DNA of 64,000 nucleotides from Palsa-504 sp963818225 (GTDB lineage: Bacteria > Actinomycetota > Actinomycetes > Streptosporangiales > Streptosporangiaceae). The stretch's first letter is position 1. Every line of letters starts with the position of its first letter. The DNA lies in assembly GCA_963818225.1 (NCBI GenBank), contig CAWFRO010000001.1, forward strand, positions 1-64,000, read 5' to 3'. This document shows positions 1 to 9,182 of the stretch, one piece after another. A program made the translations under genes and the position numbers. A model generated the notes under the pieces. That model saw nothing but the letters and a program-made list of their open reading frames with translations. It was not told the origin of the DNA and ran no database searches.

Positions 1-39
1 TCGCGGAGGCCGCCGGTTCGAATCCGGCCAGCCCGACCA
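1..39 (+). tRNA. tRNA 3' half, probably tRNA-Pro, cut by the window edge
   Basis: The T arm is complete: stem 12-16 (GCCGG) pairs with 24-28 (CCGGC) around the loop TTCGAAT. It is followed by the 3' acceptor strand CAGCCCG (29-35), discriminator A36 and an encoded CCA (37-39). The missing 5' strand would start with C opposite G35, which is typical of tRNA-Pro, and a proline tRNA often lies upstream of tig in actinobacteria. The anticodon is outside the window, so the identity is an inference. Confidence 0.8.
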
Positions 40-40
40 C

Positions 41-189
41 GTGACCCTGATCGCCGGCACCACCCCGCAGCGGTGGCTCATCGGCCAGCGCATTCTGCTG
101 GCCCAGCAGCTGCTGGAGGAGACCGTCGAGACGCCTACCGCCGCCTCTTCCGCGGCGACCCCTCACCCTCCGCGCCCGCCGCCCGATAG
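41..189 (+). pseudogene. decayed C-terminal fragment of an AraC-family (FtrA/GlxA-like) regulator
   Basis: Directly after the tRNA CCA, one frame reads GTTPQRWLIGQRILLAQQLL, the typical start of the AraC HTH domain of FtrA/GlxA-type regulators. From position 133, in a different frame, AYRRLFRG appears. That is the conserved end of the same domain, and it runs to a TAG at 187-189. The middle of the HTH domain, about 55 residues, is missing. An internal deletion of an AraC gene therefore seems to have joined its two ends. No start codon or ribosome site is credible, so this is a relic. Its position against the 3' end of a tRNA fits an old integration or deletion event, but no att repeat can be tested because the tRNA is cut. 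Confidence 0.6.
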
Positions 190-254
190 CCCCTCCCGCC
201 CCGCCCCGCTCAGCCGGAACCGGCGGCCACCAGGGGAAACCCCAGTAAGCCAGG

Positions 255-300
255 ATCGTGGATCGTTACTGCCCGCAGGCGGGCAGTAACGATCCACGAT
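255..300. repeat. perfect 22-bp inverted repeat with 2-nt loop
   Basis: Positions 255-276 and 279-300 are exact reverse complements, separated by AG. The hairpin lies 18 bp beyond the stop of the leftward DUF4242 gene and could end its transcription, although no T-run follows. The right arm and its flank (about 289-312) recur almost exactly at 33834-33857, far away, so the element may belong to a dispersed palindromic family rather than being only a terminator. Confidence 0.75.
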
Positions 301-317
301 AACGAAGGACCCGCGGA

Positions 318-563
318 TCAGGTCAGGCTGTTCACCTGGTGCACCTCGCCGCACGGCACGCCGAGGGCGGCGTGGTGCCGCCGGATGGCATCCTCCCCTG
401 GCCCTTCCAGCAGGCAGTACACCTGTCCCTCGGCATTGTGGTAGAGCTCGACCTGCCGTACGCCGAACTGGTCGGCCCGGGCCGCGCGAGTATCGTCGGC
501 GATCTGCGCGATGGCCTCGGCGGGCAGCGCGAGATCCTCGTGAAAGTCCATGAACAGTGCCAT
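318..563 (-). CDS. DUF4242 family small protein (SCO4226-like)
   Basis: This is an 81-residue protein starting MALFMDFHEDL and ending QVNSLT. It matches the DUF4242 family of small ferredoxin-fold actinobacterial proteins. The Streptomyces member SCO4226 has been described as nickel-binding, but I do not infer a ligand here. The ATG at 563 was chosen because GGAGGAG lies just upstream and the homology starts there. The longer frame upstream is low-complexity and runs through a tandem repeat. It has no operon partner; the next leftward gene starts at 1064, beyond a hairpin. Confidence 0.75.
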   Translation of the reverse strand: MALFMDFHEDLALPAEAIAQIADDTRAARADQFGVRQVELYHNAEGQVYCLLEGPGEDAIRRHHAALGVPCGEVHQVNSLT

Positions 564-638
564 GTCCCTGACTCCTCCATCTGGGCTCCAACGCCCTGCT
601 GATCTGCTTCGTACTGATCGGGTGCCTGCTCCTGGCGA

Positions 639-704
639 GGCCAGGGGCCAGCCGTGGGCGGCGCCGTGCGGGGCCAGGGGCCAGCCGTGGGCGGCGCCGT
701 CCGG
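639..704. repeat. 33-bp tandem duplication
   Basis: Units 639-671 and 672-704 are identical except for one base (G668 versus C701). They lie between the DUF4242 start and the downstream hairpin of the next gene. The second copy contributes the left arm of that hairpin. Confidence 0.85.
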
Positions 705-732
705 CCGGCGACGTGAGCCGGACGGCGCCGCC
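690..732 (-). terminator. hairpin downstream of the small membrane protein gene
   Basis: The 16-bp arms 690-705 and 717-732 are perfectly complementary around an 11-nt loop. The hairpin sits 17 bp beyond the stop of the leftward gene ending at 750. No U-tract follows, as is common in actinobacteria. Confidence 0.6.
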
Positions 733-749
733 TGCTCGCGGGCCACGGC

Positions 750-1064
750 TCAGGCGGCCGCGGCGGCCGACTGGCGGCGGGTGGCCAGGAGCCGGTACCC
801 GAGCAGCGCGGCAGCGGCGGCGAACAGGGCCGCGCCGGCCGCGATCAGCGCGATCTGCCAGCCGGGCATGCCGCCGACCACGACGACGCGCGTGACGGTC
901 TGGATAGCGGGTACCGGAGCGTCGTCGCCTCCGCCGCCAGTTGGCACCGGGATCATGGCGCTTTGGGCGAAGGCAGCCGGCGCGGCCGCGGCCAGGCCCA
1001 GCCAGGCCAACGCCAGCCCGGCCAGGATGGCGATGTGGCGGCGGATGTGGTGGATGCGGTTCAT
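750..1064 (-). CDS. small exported or membrane protein of unknown function
   Basis: This is a 104-residue protein. Its N terminus (MNRIHHIRRH, then a long Ala/Leu stretch ending APAAFAQ) looks like a signal peptide. A second hydrophobic helix (about residues 76-98) is followed by a basic tail, YRLLATRRQ. The expected topology is a short Gly/Pro-rich outer segment anchored by one C-terminal membrane helix. The ATG at 1064 was chosen over an upstream ATG because GGGAG sits just before it. I do not recognise the family. It stands alone between two hairpin-bounded neighbours. Confidence 0.6.
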   Translation of the reverse strand: MNRIHHIRRHIAILAGLALAWLGLAAAAPAAFAQSAMIPVPTGGGGDDAPVPAIQTVTRVVVVGGMPGWQIALIAAGAALFAAAAALLGYRLLATRRQSAAAAA

Positions 1065-1179
1065 GGTGATCTCCCTTCGGCTTTCCTGCATTCACCGTAG
1101 AACGCGCAGGTCAGGCGATTAATCGGGAGAAATGCCCAGGTTGGCCGGGCCCGGGTACCCACCTTGGCCGGGGGAGTGC

Positions 1180-3783
1180 CTAGCTCGGTACCTCGATGCC
1201 TATCCGGCCCGCCTCCCGGGCCGCGGCCGTCCGCGAGGTCACGCCGATCTTGGCCAGGACCGCGGAGACGTGGTGGTGAACGGTGCGCTCGGAGATGAAC
1301 AGCTGCCGGGAAATCTCCCGGTCAGGCAGCCCCTGGACGATCAGGGCCAGGACTTCCCGCTCGCGGGCCGTCAGCCCGGCCGGAGCCGCCCGCGTGGCTG
1401 GCCGGGGTCCCCGCGGGATCGACTTGATGCCGAGCGCCTTCATCCGCCGGCGGGCCGCCGCCGCGGTGGCGTTTGCGCCCAGGCCGTCGAGGGCGCCCAG
1501 GGCCTGCCGGAGCGCGGCCTCGTCCGGGGAACCGAGCCGCGCCAGCGCGGCGTCGTAAGGCCGGCCGAGCCGCTCCCAGGCCTCGGCGGCGCCCTGCCAG
1601 TCACCGGCTATCTCCAGCGTGAAGGGCTCGGGCAGACCGGTCACCTCGCCGAGCGGCTGCTGCAGCCGGGACAGCCAGATGGCCACGGAGCCGAACAGCC
1701 ACGGGTCGGTGCGCCCGAGCCCGCACTCGTAGCCCGCCCGAGCCTCCGCCGCCGCCAGGTCGCTCTGGCCGGATATCCATCTCAGCTCGGCCCGTGCCGC
1801 CCGCACCGCCACCAGCCACAGCGGCTCGCCGTTCCCCTCGGCCAGTTCCAGCGCCTCGTCCAGCAGCTCCCACGCCCCAGCTTCGCCGCGGCGGCCGCGG
1901 ACGGCGCCCAGGACCCGCAGCGGATTCAGCCGGTTGACCGGCGAGATGCCCTCGCGGCCCAGCATCGCCGCGCTGATGTCCGCCGCTTCAGCCCACCGCC
2001 CCCGCAGCCCGAGCGTGACCGCCCGCCAGCCCTGCAGGCACACGCTGTACACGCCGAGCTCGTGTTCCTCGCAGTAGACCAGGCCCTCGGCGTAATACCG
2101 ATCGCCCGCGGCGAACCTATCCAGCCGTGCCGCCGCTTCGTGCAGGTTGACGTACGCGAGGCCCGCCGCTTGGTGCAGGTCGGCGTCCAGCGCGATCTCC
2201 AGCGCCTGCGCGATCGGCTCCGTTCCGTCGCGGCCGCGTTCGACCAGGGTCATCCCTTGCTGGTTCAGCGCATAACTCACCACCCGTGGCTCGTGCAGGA
2301 CTTCGCCGAGCTCCCGCGCCTTGCCGAGCAGATCGAGGCCTTCATCGGTCCGGCCCTCTCCGCTGTAAAGCGCTCCGAGGCCGGCGTAAGCCCAGGCCAG
2401 CTCGCGGCCGGGCGGCAGTGCCGCGAGGATCTCCACCGCCTCCTCGGCGGCGCGGAGCTCCTCCTCACCCCGGCACAGCCGCCACAGCGTCCCGGAGAGC
2501 AGGTACAGGTCTTCCCCGATGCTCAGCGTGTCACCGAGCTGGCGCCGCAGCTCCAGCGCGCCACGCAGCGCAGTCTCGACCTCCTCCCAGCGGTCCAGCA
2601 GCGAATACTCACCCGCGAGGCCCTCCTGCAGGGCCGCCATGCCCGGCCGGTCGAGCTCGCTGGCGAACCGCAGCGCCCGCTCGTACTGGGCCGCGGCCTC
2701 GCGATGAGCTCCCAGTGCGGCCGAACGCCGGGCCGCATCCGGCGCGTACCGCAACACGGCCTTCTCATCTCTGGCGCCCTCGGCGTGATGCGCGAGCATG
2801 GCCGGATCGGCGCCGCCGCGCTCCTCGAGCGCGGCCAGCAGGCGCGCGTGCAATTCGGTCTGCCGGTACGGCGGGATGCCGGCCTCCACCGCCATCCGGA
2901 CCAGCTCGTGCCGGAACCGCACGCCGTTGTTGTCGGCCAGCAAGATCCCCGTCGCCAGGCACTCATCGACCGGCGGATCCTCGGCCGCCGAGGCCAGCAG
3001 CGCCAGGTCCACCCGTGTGCCGATGACCGCCGCGGCCTCCACGGCGCGGCGAGGGCCGGGACCCAGCCGGGCCAGCCGGGCGGCGACCACGTCGCGGACC
3101 GTCGGAGGCACCGAAGGCCAGCCCGCCGCCACCATCTCGCTCACGTAGAAGGGGTTGCCGCCGGTGACCCGGTAAAGCTCCCCGACGTCCACGCCGCGCT
3201 CGCCCGCCAGCGCGCCTACGGCCTCCTGCGACAACGGCGCCAGCCGCATCCGTCTCGTAGCGCGCTGCGTGGCCAGGTCGCCCAGCACGACGCGGAGCCG
3301 GTGATCGTCAGCCAGCTCGTCATCACGGTAGGTGGCCACCAGCAGCGACCGCGTCCGGCCCAGCCGCCGCCCGGCGAAGCTCAGCAGGTCCAGCGTCGCC
3401 TCGTCGGCCCAGTGCACATCCTCGATCACCGCCACCGTGACGGCCCCGGGCGAGCCGAGCTCGGCCAGGAACGCCGTGAACAGCCGGTCCCGCGGGGCTT
3501 CCTGCCGGCCCAGGTCGGCTAGTTCCCCGCCCGCCTGCGCGGCGATATCGAACAGCGGGCCAAGCGGCCGCGGGGTCAGCAGCCCGTCGCAGGCCCCCCA
3601 CAGCCAGCGGGTTCCGCTGCTGCGGCGCTCGAACTCCTCCAGCAGCGCGGTCTTGCCCATCCCCGACTCCCCGGACACCAGCACCAGCCGGCCGTCGCCG
3701 GCTCTGGCCTCACCGGCGTATTCGTCAAGCGTCCGCAGGAAAGACGCGCGTTCCAGCAGCTCCCCGGTCAAACCCCTCACCAC
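1180..3783 (-). CDS. LuxR-family regulator with N-terminal AAA ATPase and TPR-like region
   Basis: This 867-residue protein belongs to the large ATP-binding LuxR (LAL/MalT-like) class. A Walker A motif GESGMGKT lies at residues 38-45 and a Walker B motif VAVIEDVHWAD at about 117-127. A long Ala/Leu/Glu-rich helical middle, likely TPR-type, occupies about 300-780. A LuxR DNA-binding domain covers about 803-867 (LTAREREVLALIVQG with SERTVHHHVSAVL). Such proteins are ATP- and ligand-gated transcription activators. The GTG at 3783 gives the usual short lead into the ATPase; a second GTG follows immediately, so the start could be one codon later. The gene is not in an operon and its target genes cannot be told from the context. 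Confidence 0.88.
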   Translation of the reverse strand: MVRGLTGELLERASFLRTLDEYAGEARAGDGRLVLVSGESGMGKTALLEEFERRSSGTRWLWGACDGLLTPRPLGPLFDIAAQAGGELADLGRQEAPRDRLFTAFLAELGSPGAVTVAVIEDVHWADEATLDLLSFAGRRLGRTRSLLVATYRDDELADDHRLRVVLGDLATQRATRRMRLAPLSQEAVGALAGERGVDVGELYRVTGGNPFYVSEMVAAGWPSVPPTVRDVVAARLARLGPGPRRAVEAAAVIGTRVDLALLASAAEDPPVDECLATGILLADNNGVRFRHELVRMAVEAGIPPYRQTELHARLLAALEERGGADPAMLAHHAEGARDEKAVLRYAPDAARRSAALGAHREAAAQYERALRFASELDRPGMAALQEGLAGEYSLLDRWEEVETALRGALELRRQLGDTLSIGEDLYLLSGTLWRLCRGEEELRAAEEAVEILAALPPGRELAWAYAGLGALYSGEGRTDEGLDLLGKARELGEVLHEPRVVSYALNQQGMTLVERGRDGTEPIAQALEIALDADLHQAAGLAYVNLHEAAARLDRFAAGDRYYAEGLVYCEEHELGVYSVCLQGWRAVTLGLRGRWAEAADISAAMLGREGISPVNRLNPLRVLGAVRGRRGEAGAWELLDEALELAEGNGEPLWLVAVRAARAELRWISGQSDLAAAEARAGYECGLGRTDPWLFGSVAIWLSRLQQPLGEVTGLPEPFTLEIAGDWQGAAEAWERLGRPYDAALARLGSPDEAALRQALGALDGLGANATAAAARRRMKALGIKSIPRGPRPATRAAPAGLTAREREVLALIVQGLPDREISRQLFISERTVHHHVSAVLAKIGVTSRTAAAREAGRIGIEVPS

Positions 3784-3942
3784 CCTTGCCTAAGCATTGT
3801 CACCTGCCGGGGGCAGCCCAGCAAGGAACGGCCCGGCTCCACACCCCCATCCCGCTGCTCCGTTACCTTCGAAGTCGCCGCAGCCCGCGCTACGGCACCT
3901 GCCACGTCGCCGGAGCCCCGCACCGTCACTCGCAGACTTAAG

Positions 3943-3948
3943 TAATAT
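3943..3948 (+). promoter_or_regulatory. candidate -10 box TAATAT for a leaderless gene
   Basis: TAATAT lies 7 nt upstream of the ATG at 3956. Transcription would start on or next to the start codon. No convincing -35 element is visible. Confidence 0.45.
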
Positions 3949-3955
3949 CGGGATT

Positions 3956-4375
3956 ATGAGGTTCCTGATCCGGGTGCTGGTCTCGGCCGCGGCCCTGGCC
4001 GTCGCGACGGCCGCGGTTCCCGGGATTGAGCTGCTGGCCGGGAGCGGCTGGTCGAGGGCCGGCACGCTGCTCGCCGTCGCCGTGATCTTCGGCTTGATCA
4101 ACGCCACGCTCAAGCCGCTCATCAAGATCATCGGCTGCGCGTTCTACGTGCTCACGTTCGGCCTGGCCGCCCTCGTCGTCAACGGTTTGCTCCTGTGGCT
4201 GACCAGCGTCATCGCCGGCGATCTGACTCTGCCGTTCCACGTGACCGGGTTCTGGCCGGCCTTCTGGGGCGCCATCATCGTCGGGCTGGTGAGCTGGCTG
4301 CTGCACCTGCTGATCGGCGATGAGCGCAGGCGCGACGACGAGCCTCCGCCAGTGCGCGTGGTCCGTGTTCGTTAG
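3956..4375 (+). CDS. phage-holin-family IV-type small membrane protein
   Basis: This 139-residue protein has about four transmembrane helices (RFLIRVLVSAAALAVATAAV at the start, then LLAVAVIFGLINATLKPLIK, a central pair, and WPAFWGAIIVGLVSWLLHLL) and a charged C-terminal tail. The pattern, including GLINATLKPLIKI, matches the widespread PF04020 membrane family. The name holin comes from the family label; these chromosomal proteins are not shown to be lytic. There is no Shine-Dalgarno, but the -10-like box 7 nt upstream supports a leaderless ATG at 3956. The longer upstream frame is low-complexity and was rejected. Confidence 0.8.
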   Translation: MRFLIRVLVSAAALAVATAAVPGIELLAGSGWSRAGTLLAVAVIFGLINATLKPLIKIIGCAFYVLTFGLAALVVNGLLLWLTSVIAGDLTLPFHVTGFWPAFWGAIIVGLVSWLLHLLIGDERRRDDEPPPVRVVRVR

Positions 4376-4450
4376 CGCCTAGACTGACGGCTTAGACTTC
4401 TCAGCGATCCAGCGCTGAGTTACCACCTTTGATCCCGGAGTGACGCGGAC

Positions 4451-5944
4451 GTGAAGACTGACGTCGAAGAGCTGAGCCCGACTCGTGTCCGGCTGAGCGT
4501 CGAGGTGCCGTTCGATGAGCTGAAGCCCAGCCTCGATAAGGCCTACCGGGAGGTCGGCCGTCAGGTCCGCATCCCCGGCTTCCGCCCGGGCCGCGTCCCG
4601 CAGCCGGTGATCGACCGCCGGGTCGGCCGGGACGTGGTGCTGACCCAGGCCGTCAATGAGGCGATGCCCGATCTGTACGCCAAGGCGGTCGCCGAGGGCG
4701 ATGTGTCGGCCCTGGGCCAGCCCGAGGTGGAGATCACCAAGATCGACGACGGCAAGGAGCTGACCTTCACCGTCGAGGTCGACATCCGGCCGAAGTTCGA
4801 CCTGCCCGACCTGGCCAGCCTGGCCGTGACCGTTGATGACACGCTGGTCACCCCGGACGAGGTGGCCGAGTATCTCGGCTCGTTGCAGGAGCGGTTCGCC
4901 TCGCTGAAATCCGTGCCGCGGCCGGTGGAGTCTGATGACTACGTCTCCATCGACCTGTCCGCCTCGGTGGACGGCCAGTCGGTCGAGGACGCGCAGGCCA
5001 GCGGCCTGTCCTACCAGGTCGGCTCGCAGTCCCTGCTGGACGGGCTGGACGACGCCCTCCTCGGCATGTCTGCGGGGGAGTCCAAGACCTTCCACACCGA
5101 GCTGGCCGGCGGCGAGTTCGCCGGGCGCGAGGCCGACGTGACGGTGACCGTGCACAGCGTCAAGGTCAAGGAAGTCCCGGGCCTGGACGACGACTTCGCC
5201 CAGCTCGCCAGCGAGTTCGACACGCTGGGCGAGCTGCGCGCCGACACCCGGGCCCAGCTGGAGCGGATGAAATCCACCCAGCAGCTGATGCAGGCGCGGG
5301 ACCGCGCCCTGGACGCGCTTCTCGACAAGGTCGACATCCCGCTGCCTGAGGGCGTGGTGGCCGAGGAGGCCGAGCACAACCGGGAGGCACTCGAGCAGCA
5401 GCTCGAGCGCGCTGGCGCGACCCTGGACGGCTACCTGGAGATGACCAGCCAGAGCCAGGAGCAGTTCGACGCCGACCTCGAGCAGCGGGCCCGCCGCGCG
5501 GTCAAGGTCAGCCTGGTGCTCGACGAGCTGTCTCGCGAAGAGGAGCTCAGCGTCGACCAGGGCGAGCTCTCGGCCTATGTGACCCGGCAGGCGGAGCAGA
5601 TGGGTGTCGCGCCGGAGCGCCTGGCTCAGCAGCTCGCCGACGAAGGCCGGCTCTCCTTCGCGGCCGCCGAGGTCCTGCGCAGCAAGGCCATGAACCTAAT
5701 CGCCGAACGGGTCAAGGTAACCGACGCCGCGGGTCACGATATTGACGTCGCCGCGGCTCTGAACGCCCCCATCCCGGGTGCCGAGACCGCCGTCGCCGAT
5801 GAGACCGACGACGCCGAGACCGACGACGATGAGACCGGCGACGAGACCGACGACGCTGAGACCGCCGAGGAGAGCGCCGCCGCCGACGAGAGCGCCGCCA
5901 TGGCCGGCGACGCCGCGGCCGGCGAAGCCGCCGAGGACGCTTAG
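4451..5944 (+). CDS. tig: trigger factor
   Basis: This is the ribosome-associated chaperone and peptidyl-prolyl isomerase acting on nascent chains. The ribosome-docking signature GFRPGRVP is at residues 43-50. The FKBP-type domain lies at roughly 155-245 and the helical chaperone domain follows to about 435. Length is 497 residues; the excess over the usual 430-470 is a very acidic tail (about 440-497) rich in DETDDAET repeats, as seen in other actinobacterial Tig proteins. The GTG at 4451 starts the conserved sequence and has GGAG nearby. The downstream neighbours are clpP1, clpP2 and clpX, the classic folding/degradation cluster. Confidence 0.97.
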   Translation: MKTDVEELSPTRVRLSVEVPFDELKPSLDKAYREVGRQVRIPGFRPGRVPQPVIDRRVGRDVVLTQAVNEAMPDLYAKAVAEGDVSALGQPEVEITKIDDGKELTFTVEVDIRPKFDLPDLASLAVTVDDTLVTPDEVAEYLGSLQERFASLKSVPRPVESDDYVSIDLSASVDGQSVEDAQASGLSYQVGSQSLLDGLDDALLGMSAGESKTFHTELAGGEFAGREADVTVTVHSVKVKEVPGLDDDFAQLASEFDTLGELRADTRAQLERMKSTQQLMQARDRALDALLDKVDIPLPEGVVAEEAEHNREALEQQLERAGATLDGYLEMTSQSQEQFDADLEQRARRAVKVSLVLDELSREEELSVDQGELSAYVTRQAEQMGVAPERLAQQLADEGRLSFAAAEVLRSKAMNLIAERVKVTDAAGHDIDVAAALNAPIPGAETAVADETDDAETDDDETGDETDDAETAEESAAADESAAMAGDAAAGEAAEDA

Positions 5945-6082
5945 GCCTGCGCCCGCGTCTGCGTCACCGCGTCCGGCGTCGCCGGGGCGCTCACATCATC
6001 GTGAAGGGTTTACTACTCTATGGAGTACTAGCGTCTTCGCGATCACGGTCGCGCTCCCGCGGGGAGGCGGGCGACGCGCACC

Positions 6083-6099
6083 GTGCGCCGGTAGCGAAC
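6083..6099. promoter_or_regulatory. candidate ClgR-binding site upstream of clpP1
   Basis: GTGCGCC-GGT-AGCGAAC is an inverted repeat (7-3-7) close to the actinobacterial ClgR consensus, which centres on CGC-Y-NAN-R-GCG. The right half fits fully and the left half at 5 of 7. ClgR is known to activate clp genes in Streptomyces, Corynebacterium and Mycobacterium. Regulation here is inferred from the motif and its place about 100 bp before clpP1. Confidence 0.5.
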
Positions 6100-6186
6100 A
6101 GGGCGCTGCGCGGGACGAACGGGTTCCGCGCCGGCGTTATGGTCCTGACAATGACACCACACGCGACTGGAACAGGTGAAGTAAGC

Positions 6187-6822
6187 GTGACTCAGCCCCT
6201 GTGGACCCCCACGCCGCCATCGATCGTGGCCGCGGGGGAGCCGCCTGTCCAACCGTTCGCGGACCCGCTGTTCCAGCGGCTGCTGCGGCACCGCATCATC
6301 GTCCTCGGCCAGCAGGTCGACGAGGACATGGCCAACCGCATCTGTGCCGAGCTGGTGCTGCTTGCCTCCGAGGACGACAAGCGCGACATCAGCATCTACA
6401 TCAACTCCCCGGGCGGTTCGGTCTACGCGGGCATGGCGATCTATGACGTCATGCAGTACGTCCCGAACGACGTGGCCACCTACGCCATGGGCATGGCCGC
6501 GTCGATGGGCCAGTTCCTGCTGACCGCGGGCGCGCCGGGAAAGAGGTATGCGCTGCCGCACGCGCAGATCCTGATGCACCAGCCGTCCGGCGGGATCGGC
6601 GGTACCGCGTCGGACATCAGGATCCAGGCCGAGCAGATGCTCTACATCAAGCGCACGCTGTTCGAGCGCACCGCGTACCACACCGGCCAGCCGATCGAGC
6701 AGATTGAGAAGGACGCCGACCGCGACCGCTGGTTCACCGCCGAGGAGGCCAAGGAGTACGGCTTCGTCGACCAGGTGATCCGCAGTGCCGTCGAGGTGCC
6801 CACCGCGGGCGTCCTGTCATGA
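6187..6822 (+). CDS. clpP1: ATP-dependent Clp protease proteolytic subunit 1
   Basis: This is a serine protease subunit that assembles with ClpP2 into the barrel fed by ClpX or ClpC. With the GTG at 6187 the protein has 211 residues. The triad is Ser106 (AASMGQ), His131 (LMHQPSGG) and Asp180 (DRDRW). The GTG at 6187 was preferred because conserved ClpP sequence begins shortly after it. ATGs at 6139 and 6151 in the same frame would add 12-16 residues and cannot be excluded. Its TGA overlaps the clpP2 ATG (ATGA), so the two are translationally coupled. Confidence 0.93.
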   Translation: MTQPLWTPTPPSIVAAGEPPVQPFADPLFQRLLRHRIIVLGQQVDEDMANRICAELVLLASEDDKRDISIYINSPGGSVYAGMAIYDVMQYVPNDVATYAMGMAASMGQFLLTAGAPGKRYALPHAQILMHQPSGGIGGTASDIRIQAEQMLYIKRTLFERTAYHTGQPIEQIEKDADRDRWFTAEEAKEYGFVDQVIRSAVEVPTAGVLS

Positions 6823-7484
6823 CCCAGCCAAAGGAGCCGAACGTGCTGACCCCCCAGTCCAGGTACGTGCTGCCGTCCTTCGTGGAGCGCACGTCGTACG
6901 GGATCAAGGAGATGAACCCGTACAACAAGCTTTTCGAAGAGCGGATCATCTTCCTCGGCGTCCAGGTCGACGACGCCTCCGCCAACGATGTCATGGCGCA
7001 GCTGCTGACGCTCGAGGCCATCGACCCCGATCGCGACATCACCATGTACATCAACTCGCCTGGCGGGTCGATGACCTCGATGATGGCGATCTACGACACC
7101 ATGCAGTTCATCCAGCCGGACATCACCACATGCTGCATCGGCCAGGCCGCTTCGGCCGCTGCGGTGCTGCTGGCGGCCGGTACCCCGGGCAAGCGGATGG
7201 CGCTGCCGAACTCGCGTATCCTCATCCACCAGCCGGCCACCGAGGGCGGCTACGGCCAGTCCACCGACATGGAGATCCAGGCTCGCGAGATCCTGCGCAT
7301 GCGAACCGCGATGGAGATCATCCTGGCCCGGCACACCGGCAAGGACGAAGAGACGGTTCGCCACGACATCGAGCGCGACAAGTTCCTCACTGCCGAAGAC
7401 GCCAAGCAATACGGCCTCATCGACGAGGTCCTGACCATGATCAAGCGCGGCACGGAGCCCGCGGTCGAGGTAATGTCGTCCTAA
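6819..7484 (+). CDS. clpP2: ATP-dependent Clp protease proteolytic subunit 2
   Basis: This is the second ClpP paralogue, 221 residues from the ATG that overlaps the clpP1 stop. The catalytic residues are Ser112 (QAASAAAV), His137 (LIHQPA) and Asp187 (ERDKF). Actinobacterial ClpP1 and ClpP2 form a hetero-tetradecamer, so both are needed. A GTG at 6843 is a possible alternative start that would skip eight residues. A hairpin directly after the stop separates it from clpX. Confidence 0.95.
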   Translation: MTQPKEPNVLTPQSRYVLPSFVERTSYGIKEMNPYNKLFEERIIFLGVQVDDASANDVMAQLLTLEAIDPDRDITMYINSPGGSMTSMMAIYDTMQFIQPDITTCCIGQAASAAAVLLAAGTPGKRMALPNSRILIHQPATEGGYGQSTDMEIQAREILRMRTAMEIILARHTGKDEETVRHDIERDKFLTAEDAKQYGLIDEVLTMIKRGTEPAVEVMSS

Positions 7485-7514
7485 CCCGGGAGGAACCAGA
7501 TCTTCCCTCCCGGG
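7485..7514 (+). terminator. hairpin after clpP2
   Basis: CCCGGGAGGAA (7485-7495) pairs with the TTCC-CTCCCGGG arm (about 7503-7514), with one bulged C. It starts at the clpP2 stop codon. It may terminate or attenuate transcription before clpX, which lies 178 bp further on. Confidence 0.5.
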
Positions 7515-7662
7515 CTGCCAAAGGGGTTTGATGGTGTCCATCGAACCCACGAGGCGGTACCGTCGAAATGCAAGCTCATCACGGCCTCGCGGGACCTGCC
7601 GCCGGGGACGGCCGGCGAGTCAGCCCGGTCGTCGCGGCGGCCCCATGTAAAGGAGTATCTGG

Positions 7663-8937
<1,275 letters not shown>

Positions 8938-9182
8938 GCTGTCCGGCGGGCCGGGTTTCAGCAGCTGACCGCCGGGGCGGACGCTAGCCGCCCGCACCCG
9001 CACTCCGACTGAACGCCTGTTCGATACTTCCGTCCAGCCTGCAAGTCTGTGCTGAGCCAAAGGCGTCCGTGGGATGTCGACTTTGAGGGTATTGCCCATG
9101 ATCGTCGCCGTTCCTGTGTAGCCTCAGGATCTCGGGCGCTTAGTAGCAGCCGTCTTCCATAGCGACGGGGAATTGAGCACAG

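Noticed and set aside
163..1095. Long minus-strand arginine-rich ORF of 310 codons
   Set aside because: It crosses two better-supported genes, a palindrome and a tandem repeat; the composition is that of a GC-rich shadow frame.
1132..3522. 796-codon plus-strand ORF opposite the LuxR regulator
   Set aside because: It is a mirror of the coding minus strand; no domain or ribosome site was recognised.
3956..4375. Phage lysis module suggested by the holin family name
   Set aside because: There is no endolysin, tail or phage gene nearby; this family is widespread on chromosomes.
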